Source: Atlantibacter subterraneus (GTDB lineage Bacteria; Pseudomonadota; Gammaproteobacteria; Enterobacterales; Enterobacteriaceae). From it: a DNA stretch of 64,000 bases. Below, in pieces: positions 16,906 to 24,680 of this stretch. Under the pieces are notes generated by a model, which saw only the letters and a program-made list of their open reading frames with translations, was not told where the DNA came from and ran no database searches. The first letter of the stretch is position 1; each line of letters starts with the position of its first letter. The stretch is from the NCBI RefSeq assembly GCF_027853245.1, contig NZ_JAPTZM010000005.1; one strand, given 5' to 3'. The position numbers and the translations under genes are program-made.

Positions 16906-16937
16906 TGAGCAGGCTCTGTGCCTGCTCATCTCTTTTT
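16906..16937 (+). terminator. Attenuator hairpin between pilin and chaperone genes
   Basis: TGAGCAGG (16906-16913) pairs with CCTGCTCA (16921-16928), followed by TCTCTTTTT. This is a terminator-like element inside the operon that should reduce expression of chaperone and usher relative to the pilin. Confidence 0.7.
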
Positions 16938-16958
16938 ACGTTCGATGGTAACTGCACA

Positions 16959-17621
16959 ATGAAACAGCTTCTTGCCGCTGTGATGGCTTCTTTTTTCCTT
17001 TTCTGCGCAACCGCAAAAGCCGGCATAGTGATGGGGGGAACTCGCGTTATTTATCAGGAAGGTAAACGCGAAGCCTCCCTTTCGGTGACCAATATGGATA
17101 CCAGCGTACCTTATCTGGTGCAGTCATGGGTTGAAAACCCGGCTACAGACGATCAACGTCCCGTTCCCTTTGTGGTCACTCCGCCGCTCTTTCGCCTCGA
17201 GCCAGAGCAGGAGAACGTTCTGCGCATCAGTTTTACCGGTGGCGCGTTGCCTGCCGACAGGGAATCGGTCTTCTGGCTGTGTGTAAAAAATATCTCGCCG
17301 ACGCAAAAAGACGACATCAACAAGTTACAGATCAACGTCAAATCCAAATTCAAGCTCTTCTGGCGGCCTAAAGGGCTGGGAGAGTCTAAAGACGCCTGGC
17401 AGAAGCTGACTTTCACCCGCAATGGCAATCAGCTGGTGGCCCATAACCCGACGCCGTTTTATATCTCCTTCTACTCCCTTGCTGTGGGGGGAAAAGAGAT
17501 CCCGGAACCCGGCATGATCGCGCCGTTGGCCAGCAAAACATGGCCGGTCAGCAACACCGGGCAGGTGACGTGGCGCGCCATTAATGATTTTGGCGGCATC
17601 ACTGACGCTGCGCAGCAGTAA
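16959..17621 (+). CDS. Periplasmic fimbrial chaperone (PapD/FimC family)
   Basis: This 220-residue protein has a signal peptide (about residues 1-21, ending TAKA) and the same PapD-type blocks as the chaperone at 185-856: M-G-G-T-R-V-I-Y-Q-E-G, T-N-x-x-x-x-V-P-Y-L-V-Q-S-W, and V-K-S-K-F-K-L-F-W-R-P. It should escort the pilin and adhesin of this operon to its usher. ATG 16959 is the start that directly begins a signal peptide; an in-frame earlier codon at 16905 would add a non-signal leader overlapping the hairpin. Confidence 0.93.
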   Translation: MKQLLAAVMASFFLFCATAKAGIVMGGTRVIYQEGKREASLSVTNMDTSVPYLVQSWVENPATDDQRPVPFVVTPPLFRLEPEQENVLRISFTGGALPADRESVFWLCVKNISPTQKDDINKLQINVKSKFKLFWRPKGLGESKDAWQKLTFTRNGNQLVAHNPTPFYISFYSLAVGGKEIPEPGMIAPLASKTWPVSNTGQVTWRAINDFGGITDAAQQ

Positions 17622-17635
17622 ACAGGGTGGTTATC

Positions 17636-20164
17636 GTGAATAAGCGCACTTCCCGCCGAGGCAGGGCAAAATCGGCCTCTTCCGGCGGCACGTTACTGCT
17701 GGCGACTATCCCCACGGCGCTGTTTATGCTGTGCAGGCCTGGCTTTGCCCGGGCCGAGGATTACTTCGATCCGGCGGCGCTGGAACTGAGTTCCCCGCAG
17801 CAAAAAACTGCCGATCTGCACTACTTTGCGACGCAGGGTGGGCAGCAGCCCGGGACGTATCCGGTCAGCATCTGGGTTAATGGTCAGGCGTTCGGTCAGA
17901 GCAATATCACTTTTGTGGAGCAGAACGATAAGCTCACGCCAGTGCTCACGGCGGCGCAGCTCGCCGAATATGGCGTCAACGTCAGCGCGTTCTCATCATT
18001 TGACAACCTGCACGAGGGCGAGACCTTTACCCGCATCGGTCAGTACATTCCTGATGCCACCAGCCAGTTCGACTTTTCCGCCCAGCGCCTGAACCTGAGT
18101 ATTCCCCAGGCCGCCATGAACGTCCAAAGCCGCGGCTATGTTGACCCCGCGCGCTGGGATGACGGTATTCCGGCTGCGTTTGTCGACTATACGTTATCCG
18201 GTTCGCAAACGGAGCAGTCCACCCATAACGGCCACTCCAGCTTCCTGAACCTGCGCAGCGGCATTAATCTCGGACCGTGGCGCTTACGCAACATGTCGTC
18301 CATGCAGTATGACACCACCCGCCGCTGGCATTCTCTGAGTACCTACCTGCAACGGGATGTCATATCGCTGAAAAGCCAGCTGCGGATGGGGGATACCTAC
18401 ACCAGCGGCGAGATTTTTGACAGCGTGCAGTTTCGCGGCGCACAGCTTATGTCCAATGATGAAATGTTGCCGGACAGCCTTCGCGGCTTTGCTCCGGTGA
18501 TCCGCGGCGTAGCGCACAGTAACGCTAAAGTCACCGTCTCCCAGCATGGTTACGTGATTTATGAAACCTATGTCTCGCCGGGGGCTTTTGCTATCAAAGA
18601 TCTCTACCCGACGGCACAGAGCGGCGACCTTGAGGTGACGGTGAAAGAGAGCGATGGCTCAGAGCGCACCTTCACCCAGCCGTTCGCGTCCGTGCCGTTC
18701 ATGCTGCGTGAAGGCCGCATCAAATATAGCCTCAGCGCCGGGCGCTTCCACTCCGGGCAGGATCAGAGCCGCTCGCCAACTTTTATCCAGAGCACGCTGT
18801 TTTACGGTTTACCGGCGGAGTTTACGCTGTATGGCGGCACGCAACTGGCTGAGGACTATCACGCACTGGCCCTTGGGGTAGGGCATAACCTCGGTGAGTT
18901 AGGTTCCCTTGGTGCCGACGTGACGCTGGCTGACACCACCGCGCTATCCGGGAAGCGTTACAGCGGTCATTCGCTGCGGGCGCAGTATCAAAAAAGCTTT
19001 GCCGAGGCAGGTACTTCTTTTAGCCTCGCCAGCTATCGCTACTCCTCCAGCGGTTTTTATGATTTCAGCGAAGCGATGATGTTGGAAAGCCAGTATGGGC
19101 TGATTGACAACAAACGCACCCGTCAGGAGATTGCCGTCACTCAGGAACTGGGCGACGCAGGTAACCTGTCGCTGTCCGCTTATTCCCAGGATTACTGGCA
19201 CAGCCAGAGCAGCGATAAAACGCTTCATGCCGGGTTCTATAGCGCCTGGAAAGGTATCTCCTGGGGAGTGGGCTACTACTATACAAAATCCAGTAGCCAT
19301 AATGATCCCGACCGCTCATGGTCGTTCAATATCAATATTCCGCTGGGTGGCATGCTGGCCGGCAGTTCAGTCAGCTATACCACTTCGTCGGATAACCACG
19401 GCTACACCTCGCATCAGGTGGCGATGTACGGTTCGGTTCCAACAAACCCGAATCTTAACTATTCCGTGCAGCAGGGTTATGCCAGCCAGGGGCAGGGAAG
19501 CAACAGCGGCGCATCGCTCGATTACCACGGCGGCTACGGTGAAACGCAGCTTGGCTATCGCCGCGATCGCGACAGCAGCCAGATCACCTGGGGCGCTTCG
19601 GGCTCCATTGTCGCGCACCCGCACGGCATCACGCTGGGTCAGAGCCTGGGGGATAGTTTTGCCATCGTGCGTGCGCCGGGCGCTGCTAACGTGGCGATCG
19701 AAAATGGCAGCAATTTGCACACCGACTGGCGGGGCTATGCTGTGGTGCCCACTCTGACGGCGTATCACAAAAATTTCATCACCCTGGACACCCAATCCAT
19801 GACCAGCGACACCGATGTCGAACAGTTCGGCGCGACGGTGATCCCTGGCGGCAGTGCGGTTGTCGAAGCCAACTACATGACGCATATCGGCCATCGTGTT
19901 CTGTTTACCCTGCATGATCATCAGGGGCTGGTGCCGTTTGGTGCCAGCGCGCAGCTGGCTGACGATAAAACTGCCGCTACCGGGATGGTCGCTGACGGCG
20001 GAACGGTTTACCTGAGTGGGATGCCGGATGACGGCACCCTTGAGGTGCGCTGGAATGACGCGGGCGTCGCTCACCGCTGCACGCTGCCTTTCCACATTGC
20101 CGCTACTGAGCAGGATGCGGTTAAGCGCGTGGATGGAAAATGTTTATCACAGAGAGGATTGTAA
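17636..20164 (+). CDS. Outer-membrane fimbrial usher (FimD/PapC family)
   Basis: The 842-residue usher shares block order and many exact words with the first usher, including L-R-S-G-I-N-L-G-P-W-R-L-R-N and R-G-F-A-P-V-I-R-G. The N-terminal domain starts at E-D-Y-F-D-P, and two C-terminal Cys frame the last domain. The start was set at GTG 17636 because AGGGTGG lies 5 bases before it; GTG 17627 is in frame but sits inside that site. The N-terminus is unusually basic and long (about 45 residues) before the mature sequence. Confidence 0.94.
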   Translation: MNKRTSRRGRAKSASSGGTLLLATIPTALFMLCRPGFARAEDYFDPAALELSSPQQKTADLHYFATQGGQQPGTYPVSIWVNGQAFGQSNITFVEQNDKLTPVLTAAQLAEYGVNVSAFSSFDNLHEGETFTRIGQYIPDATSQFDFSAQRLNLSIPQAAMNVQSRGYVDPARWDDGIPAAFVDYTLSGSQTEQSTHNGHSSFLNLRSGINLGPWRLRNMSSMQYDTTRRWHSLSTYLQRDVISLKSQLRMGDTYTSGEIFDSVQFRGAQLMSNDEMLPDSLRGFAPVIRGVAHSNAKVTVSQHGYVIYETYVSPGAFAIKDLYPTAQSGDLEVTVKESDGSERTFTQPFASVPFMLREGRIKYSLSAGRFHSGQDQSRSPTFIQSTLFYGLPAEFTLYGGTQLAEDYHALALGVGHNLGELGSLGADVTLADTTALSGKRYSGHSLRAQYQKSFAEAGTSFSLASYRYSSSGFYDFSEAMMLESQYGLIDNKRTRQEIAVTQELGDAGNLSLSAYSQDYWHSQSSDKTLHAGFYSAWKGISWGVGYYYTKSSSHNDPDRSWSFNINIPLGGMLAGSSVSYTTSSDNHGYTSHQVAMYGSVPTNPNLNYSVQQGYASQGQGSNSGASLDYHGGYGETQLGYRRDRDSSQITWGASGSIVAHPHGITLGQSLGDSFAIVRAPGAANVAIENGSNLHTDWRGYAVVPTLTAYHKNFITLDTQSMTSDTDVEQFGATVIPGGSAVVEANYMTHIGHRVLFTLHDHQGLVPFGASAQLADDKTAATGMVADGGTVYLSGMPDDGTLEVRWNDAGVAHRCTLPFHIAATEQDAVKRVDGKCLSQRGL

Positions 20165-20166
20165 CC

Positions 20167-21231
20167 ATGCGCTTGAGTCTGTATTTACTCCTGCTGGTCG
20201 CGGGGCTGTTTAGTCACAGCGTGTGGGCAGCTACCTGTAACGGCGATACCGGCCAGATGACCATCAACTTTCAGAACATTAAGTATCTGCCCTCGCTGCG
20301 TAATAATACGCAGATGACCAGTCTCATGGCCGACAGCGGCAGCGGGTTTCGCTTCACCTGCGATCAGCAGGCAATGCAGGCGGGTTCGTTATCGATCAAA
20401 TATGCCCAGACGATTAAAGGGAAAGAGACCAACATCAACGGGCGGATGGTGTTTGAATCGGCTGTTGCGGGTATTGGCTACTCGCTGGGATTTCAGTGTA
20501 ACGGCGGGCCAATCCACTATCTTGATGGCGCAGGCATGCACAATACGACCGTCTGTAGCAGCAGCGAAAACCCTTCGCTGCTCAGGCAGCAACACATTGT
20601 AGTGAAAGCGTATGTGACCTTTTATAAAACCGGGACGGTCATGCTACTCAGCGGCAACCACACCAACTCGCCGCCACTGTCGAATGTGGGCAAAGTGTAT
20701 GTCGAGATCCCTGGGTCAAGGGCAGGCACGCCCATCACTATTGATCTGACGGCAATGAACGTCGAGATTGGTAATTCGGCCAGCTGCTATGTGAAGACTT
20801 CGAATATTGTTGTTGATTTGGGGAGAGTAAACCGGAGCGATTTTAAGGGAGTAGGGACTAAAGCGGGGTCGGCGAAAACCTTTACTATTCCGGTCTGGTG
20901 CACGCAGCCGGCGGACATAAAAATTGCCTTTTTCGGCACCCCTGTCGCCGCCAGTATGAACGACACGCTGGCAATCAAACAGGTGCCTACAAGTGCTAAG
21001 GGGGTGGGCATTAAGCTGAGCTACGGCAACAATGGTTCAGGCGCGCCCATAGCGGGCAGCGCTCTGCATATCAACGACGCCGGGATCTTGCCGACGTTGG
21101 GCCATGTGACGGCGAACAAAGTCACCAGTGCACAACCGTTTAACTTCGTCGCCCAGATGGTGCAGACGGAAGCGACGGTGAATGCCGGCAGTGTCAACAG
21201 TACATCCACTTTTGTGCTGGAATATAACTAG
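20167..21231 (+). CDS. Fimbrial tip adhesin (FimH-like)
   Basis: The 354-residue product has a signal peptide (about residues 1-21, ending VWA) followed by A-T-C and a divergent N-terminal domain, then a pilin domain (about 205-354) opening with S-A-S-C-Y-V-K and ending S-T-S-T-F-V-L-E-Y-N. It parallels the adhesin at 3350-4375, but the receptor-binding halves differ strongly, so the two pili probably bind different ligands. AGAGAGGA precedes ATG 20167, 2 bases after the usher stop. It ends the operon. Confidence 0.85.
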   Translation: MRLSLYLLLLVAGLFSHSVWAATCNGDTGQMTINFQNIKYLPSLRNNTQMTSLMADSGSGFRFTCDQQAMQAGSLSIKYAQTIKGKETNINGRMVFESAVAGIGYSLGFQCNGGPIHYLDGAGMHNTTVCSSSENPSLLRQQHIVVKAYVTFYKTGTVMLLSGNHTNSPPLSNVGKVYVEIPGSRAGTPITIDLTAMNVEIGNSASCYVKTSNIVVDLGRVNRSDFKGVGTKAGSAKTFTIPVWCTQPADIKIAFFGTPVAASMNDTLAIKQVPTSAKGVGIKLSYGNNGSGAPIAGSALHINDAGILPTLGHVTANKVTSAQPFNFVAQMVQTEATVNAGSVNSTSTFVLEYN

Positions 21232-21673
21232 CCTCTGTAGAGATGAATTGACGACTATGGGGACGTCGGTGTTCTTTTAGCGCGCTATTTTGACGACGAA
21301 AATGAAAAGTCCATAATGCGGGTTTTATGAAGATTGTCTGTCGCCATTTTGCCGCCAAAGATAAATAAAAAGGGTTAGGATTTCATATAATAAATTGTTT
21401 TATATGCGATATTAGACAAGTTTGCATTGGGGGTTCGAACAGCACAAAATTGGCTTAAGTCGGTTTTCGTAAGGTAATTTTGCAGGGTACTGCATGTTAA
21501 CAGACAATCTGCCTTGCTGTCTTTTTAACAACTTTTGCAACCATACAATGGTAAGTTCTATGCAAGAAGTGGTCAGACCCGAATTCGCGATATATCAATT
21601 ATTGCGTAATCGGTTAGATTAAGAGGCCATTGCTTTTTCATTTTAATTCTATCAATAAAGAAGAGAACTAAGA
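21232..21673. other. Gene-free stretch with an 11-bp inverted repeat pair
   Basis: No convincing gene is seen here. AGATTGTCTGT at 21331-21341 and its exact reverse complement ACAGACAATCT at 21500-21510 bracket 158 bp of non-coding DNA. This may be a small mobile remnant, a recombination site pair or chance. The segment marks the change from fimbrial genes to the AT-richer integration zone that leads to the ssrA fragment. Confidence 0.4.
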
Positions 21674-22198
21674 ATGAATCTTAAAGAACTTAATCAAATT
21701 AAAGGACAAACGCGTCTAGCTTTGCCTGACGACGATCTTTACCTCTATAGGTTAGGCATTGCAGTGTATGGTTTCGGCTCTATAGCAAGCTTCATGACTG
21801 AAATAGCTTCGCTTTTGGATAAGACACTCAATCGGACTTCTCTTCAAGGGATGATGGGAGGGGGGATCTTAGATAACTTTCGTGCAAGTGTTAAAAAGGT
21901 TAAACCCTCAAGCGGTATCGTCTATCGGACAGGTATGGATGCTGCAAATTTATTCGAGACATTAAATACTCAGCGATCAGATTTTGCTCATGCATACCCA
22001 ATAACTAACAAAGAGGGCGATCAAATTCTTCATCGTAGGGTAGATGAAAAAGGTAAATATTTCGAAGTGACCAATGAATTCCTTGATAGTTTCATCTCCA
22101 GGCTTCATGAGGTTAGCAGTAAGCTCTATGAAATACGTGCTCTTGTAGCTGCTGGTGAGTTAACCGTTAAACCATCTATCTGTATCGCCCGCGGCTGA
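21674..22198 (+). CDS. Uncharacterised protein, possible HEPN-type domain
   Basis: This 174-residue, mostly helical, soluble protein is preceded by AAGAAGAGAAC. I do not recognise the family. Near residues 97-105 it has Q-R-S-D-F-A-H-A-Y, an Arg-x4-His arrangement flanked by helices, which is the catalytic signature of HEPN RNases found in toxin and phage-defence systems. That reading is inference from one motif. No obvious partner antitoxin is adjacent. It lies between the fimbrial operon and a decayed P2-type ogr gene, so it is probably island cargo. Confidence 0.6.
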   Translation: MNLKELNQIKGQTRLALPDDDLYLYRLGIAVYGFGSIASFMTEIASLLDKTLNRTSLQGMMGGGILDNFRASVKKVKPSSGIVYRTGMDAANLFETLNTQRSDFAHAYPITNKEGDQILHRRVDEKGKYFEVTNEFLDSFISRLHEVSSKLYEIRALVAAGELTVKPSICIARG

Positions 22199-22209
22199 CG
22201 GGTATTGAT

Positions 22210-22302
22210 ATGGAGCTTTGCTGCCAGCCTATGCGCCGCCAGAAGCTGGCAGAATCATTTCGGGCGCAACGTGCAAAACTTCAGGAGGGCAGCCAGAAAT
22301 GA
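22210..22302 (+). CDS. Small 30-residue reading frame upstream of the ogr remnant
   Basis: An ATG-to-TGA frame of 30 codons encodes a basic peptide (contains Q-K-L-A-E-S-F-R-A-Q-R-A-K-L-Q) with normal enterobacterial codon use. Its stop overlaps the start of the ogr remnant (AAATGATG). It may be the end of a lost phage gene rather than a working one. Confidence 0.3.
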   Translation: MELCCQPMRRQKLAESFRAQRAKLQEGSQK

Positions 22303-22459
22303 TGCACTATTCCTACTGCAAAAGTGCGGCACACACCAAATCAAGCCGCTATATATCAGAGCAGGTAAAAGAGCGTTAATACCAGTGCACTAATTTATAC
22401 TACTTTTCACTTTCAAGACGAATGAAAGCATAATAAAAGTCATCACCGCACTGCCATAG
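22299..22459 (+). pseudogene. ogr: Decayed P2-type late-gene activator (Ogr/Delta family)
   Basis: The first 26 codons read like Ogr/Delta (A-A-H-T-K-S-S-R-Y-I-S-E...V-K-E-R), then a TAA at 22377-22379 replaces what is probably a Tyr codon. Beyond it the match goes on with Y-Q-C-T-N, and after a frameshift near 22400 with F-T-F-K-T-N-E-S to a TAG at 22457-22459. Ogr normally binds zinc through four Cys and activates P2 late promoters. Here the first Cys and the last Cys have become Tyr, so the gene is dead by several changes. It is evidence of an earlier P2/P4-type element at this site. Confidence 0.75.
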
Positions 22460-22734
22460 CCGGCAAGGAATCGTCAAGGCCACGGCTTACTCACGTTTGT
22501 CGCACTATGAGAATTACGCATAAGTCGACGTTTGAGTTGGTGTGTGAGTTCCGCGAGTGCTGGATGTACCAGAATACTATTTTTATACTGTTGATGATGG
22601 TTTTACTGCTGGGGTTCTAAAATTATATCTTAGCTATAGCAAGTGACAATTAATATCTTGTTAAAGGATATTATTAATTAATAAAGTATTCAAATCTTAA
22701 CCATTATACCTTATATTACAATGGTTGCATTGAA

Positions 22735-23709
22735 TTATTTTAATATTTTAAATTCCAGTTCAAATCTCGTAGGGCTTGTTATAGCTTGATATATATTTAC
22801 ATGAGATAATTTACTGCTTTTTGTAATTTTTTTTATGAGTTTCTCTCGATCTGCCATGCTAACTCTGCAACCAAGGTAAATAGATTTAATAGATTCTGGT
22901 GGGGTTTTGTAAAGGAAGATCGTTCTTGGGTCTTCAGATATTTCTTTCAGATATTCTTGATAAATAGATTCTATAAAAGAGTTTTTTATATCTTCATATG
23001 ATACAAGAGGAGATTCATATAACTCATTAATATAACGTTCCCCCTCTTTATTTAGTAAATTTTTAATATCAATTAGGTACATCGAATTGCCTACTGATGT
23101 TCTATTGAAATACTCATCATCATATAAAGTAAACGCAATTTTATCGAGGAATTTTTCATGAGTGATTATAAAATCAGCAGTTAGAAGTGGTAATATTATT
23201 CTATGTTCTTTTTCATATATCCACTCTTCACTTTTTATAAGGAAATGTTCGAGGATGTTTTCGAAGTTTTTAATATTGGGGCGTTTGGAATTATAACGTA
23301 CTCTCTGAATGCTTCCAGCTTTTATATTTTCCCTTCGTTCGTTTTCTTCTATGTCAATAACTTCCCCTTCAATATCCTCATCAAATTTTAAGGCAATAAA
23401 ATCTTTATAACTTTCGAATAATGGTTTACTGGTGTCAAATTCAATGACAATTCCTTTATGTTGATCTGCATAATGTGACCACATCAGAAGATTATTATTC
23501 GTTTCTGAAAGTGAAATCACTGCATAATCAAAATATGAAGCGTTTGCAAGTTCTTCAAAATGCTTCATGTCGGAACTATTTGTTTCGCTATGATGGCTTG
23601 GTCTAAGTTCAAATGGATCATTTAAAGCATATTTTTGACTGGCTCTTAGAAGAAGATTGTCAAAAAAATCGAATCTTAATGGAGTATATTTATAGATTTT
23701 ATTTAACAT
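22735..23709 (-). CDS. DUF2971 domain-containing protein
   Basis: The 324-residue soluble protein fits DUF2971: the N-terminal I-Y-K-Y-T-P...F-D-N-L, A-L-N-D-P-F-E-L, then L-S-E-T-N-N-N-L-L-M-W-S-H-Y-A-D-Q-H-K-G-I-V-I-E-F-D and W-x-Y-E-K-E-H-R-I-I. The function of this family is not established; it is often found on islands and near defence genes. The gene is much richer in A+T than the flanking fimbrial and phage genes, a sign of recent transfer. It faces away from the ssrA fragment on the same strand and has a weak ribosome binding site (GAGAAACC). Confidence 0.82.
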   Translation of the reverse strand: MLNKIYKYTPLRFDFFDNLLLRASQKYALNDPFELRPSHHSETNSSDMKHFEELANASYFDYAVISLSETNNNLLMWSHYADQHKGIVIEFDTSKPLFESYKDFIALKFDEDIEGEVIDIEENERRENIKAGSIQRVRYNSKRPNIKNFENILEHFLIKSEEWIYEKEHRIILPLLTADFIITHEKFLDKIAFTLYDDEYFNRTSVGNSMYLIDIKNLLNKEGERYINELYESPLVSYEDIKNSFIESIYQEYLKEISEDPRTIFLYKTPPESIKSIYLGCRVSMADREKLIKKITKSSKLSHVNIYQAITSPTRFELEFKILK

Positions 23710-23868
23710 GGTTTCTCATTATATTTTAAAATTTTGTATTATGCTCGCTTTTGGAAAGCGGAAGTCATAGCTGACACCATCATATTACTTTAGTAAGACG
23801 TGAAATTATATAAAAGATCTGTGAATGATTTTAGTTCTCTTCGGACTTCGCGGGACGAATTGAGGGTA

Positions 23869-23902
23869 CAAAAAAGCCCGCAGGGCTTGCGCCGTGCGGG
23901 CT
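23869..23902 (-). terminator. ssrA terminator
   Basis: On the minus strand AGCCCGCA pairs with TGCGGGCT (23895-23902 with 23875-23882) and is followed by a T run. It lies about 50 bp past the tmRNA 3' end, where the ssrA terminator is found in enterobacteria. Confidence 0.8.
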
Positions 23903-23948
23903 CTCAGGACTTCATCGGATGACTCTGGTAATCACCGATGGAGAATTT

Positions 23949-23979
23949 TGGTGGAGCTGGCGGGAGTTGAACTCGCGTC
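23949..23979 (-). ncRNA. ssrA: tmRNA 3'-end fragment: prophage attachment site (att core)
   Basis: On the minus strand the 31 bases read GACGCGAGTTCAAC...CCAGCTCCACCA, matching the T-arm and acceptor end of tmRNA including the terminal CCA. The rest of the roughly 360-nt gene is absent: bases beyond 23979 do not continue the tmRNA. The full gene should therefore lie at the other end of the prophage, beyond the window. One base (A for G next to the T-arm) differs from the E. coli sequence as I remember it. The fragment is most likely the duplicated integration core. Confidence 0.88.
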
Positions 23980-24218
23980 TGAATTGCATATAACCCATTG
24001 AAAATAAATAAATATTTCTATTTGACGGGTTTCAAGTGCATTTCACGTGCATATTGTGGTCTGTCTAATGTCCTGATTCTGTCGAACATTTTGCAATATT
24101 TACTATGCGGCAGAGCTGGCCAAGTGCGCAAAATCCGGTGTTGCTTTGTGCGGTTCATAGCTTTTCAGAACTATTCACTACTGTTCAATCGTTGAAGATT
24201 TACCCATTAGGTAATACT

Positions 24219-24320
24219 ATGTTATTTGATAACTGCGGTTATCACGATCAAGAGCTACTGGTGACGCAGTTATCATCAGTGGCTTTTTGCATCTTTACTG
24301 CAACGTCGGTAAAGCGTTGA
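24219..24320 (+). CDS. Possible small protein or leader peptide
   Basis: A 33-codon frame (begins M-L-F-D-N-C-G-Y-H) ends 10 bases before the next gene and has a weak AGG 7 bases upstream. It has no recognisable domain. It could be a leader peptide for the two cargo genes that follow, or a chance frame. Confidence 0.25.
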   Translation: MLFDNCGYHDQELLVTQLSSVAFCIFTATSVKR

Positions 24321-24330
24321 GGAGACTAAC

Positions 24331-24669
24331 ATGAGAACAGTAGCGAGAAGATCGATACAGACGATTGAGCGTCGGACTCAACTCGTCAGTTCTTTTGTAG
24401 ACTCAAAAACAGAAAAAGAATTCTTCGTGAGAAGGTTGAGTGACCGCGTATCCTCGGCGCGCCAACTGTTTATCGTGACACTCAATAATGATGTTCGTGA
24501 CGGCGATGTTATCCCTTTCGCTGAGATCGCCATGAACAACCAAAAGTTGCGATATGTGGTCAGGCCTGTGGATCAGTACCCTCAGTACGTGAATGGCAAT
24601 TTGCTTGAGCGAATTGAAGCGGCTATCGCTCAGTACATGAAGAATCATAAGGAAATCAACTATCATTAG
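24331..24669 (+). CDS. Uncharacterised prophage cargo protein, 112 residues
   Basis: This basic, soluble protein starts behind a good GAGGAG and ends 11 bases before the GNAT-like gene, so the two form a pair. I do not recognise the family. The N-terminus is Arg-rich (M-R-T-V-A-R-R-S-I-Q-T-I-E-R-R-T) and the middle is beta-strand-like. It lies between the attachment core and the integrase, the usual place for lysogenic cargo. An antitoxin or a regulator of its partner is possible but unproven. Confidence 0.65.
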   Translation: MRTVARRSIQTIERRTQLVSSFVDSKTEKEFFVRRLSDRVSSARQLFIVTLNNDVRDGDVIPFAEIAMNNQKLRYVVRPVDQYPQYVNGNLLERIEAAIAQYMKNHKEINYH

Positions 24670-24680
24670 AAGGCTGCAGC

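Larger units (their letters stand above)
23710..24330. other. ssrA downstream flank and prophage attachment region
   Basis: Reading the minus strand, this region holds the ssrA 3' fragment, then the conserved flank and terminator normally found downstream of ssrA. On the phage side of the fragment two back-to-back 11-bp direct repeats (TTCAAGTGCAT 24031-24041 and TTCACGTGCAT 24042-24052, 10 of 11 identical) look like integrase arm-binding sites. Apart from one doubtful 33-codon frame at 24219-24320, no gene is seen. Confidence 0.6.

Noticed and set aside
19367..20095. 242-codon open frame antisense to the second usher
   Set aside because: No start signal and no domain; the sense strand encodes conserved usher blocks throughout.
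22205..22393. 62-codon frame over the ogr remnant
   Set aside because: The other frames carry Ogr-like sequence and the small frame before it; this one has no ribosome binding site.
23980..24330. Complete tmRNA gene on the minus strand
   Set aside because: Bases beyond 23979 do not continue the tmRNA; the 5' acceptor half and tag-coding part are missing.
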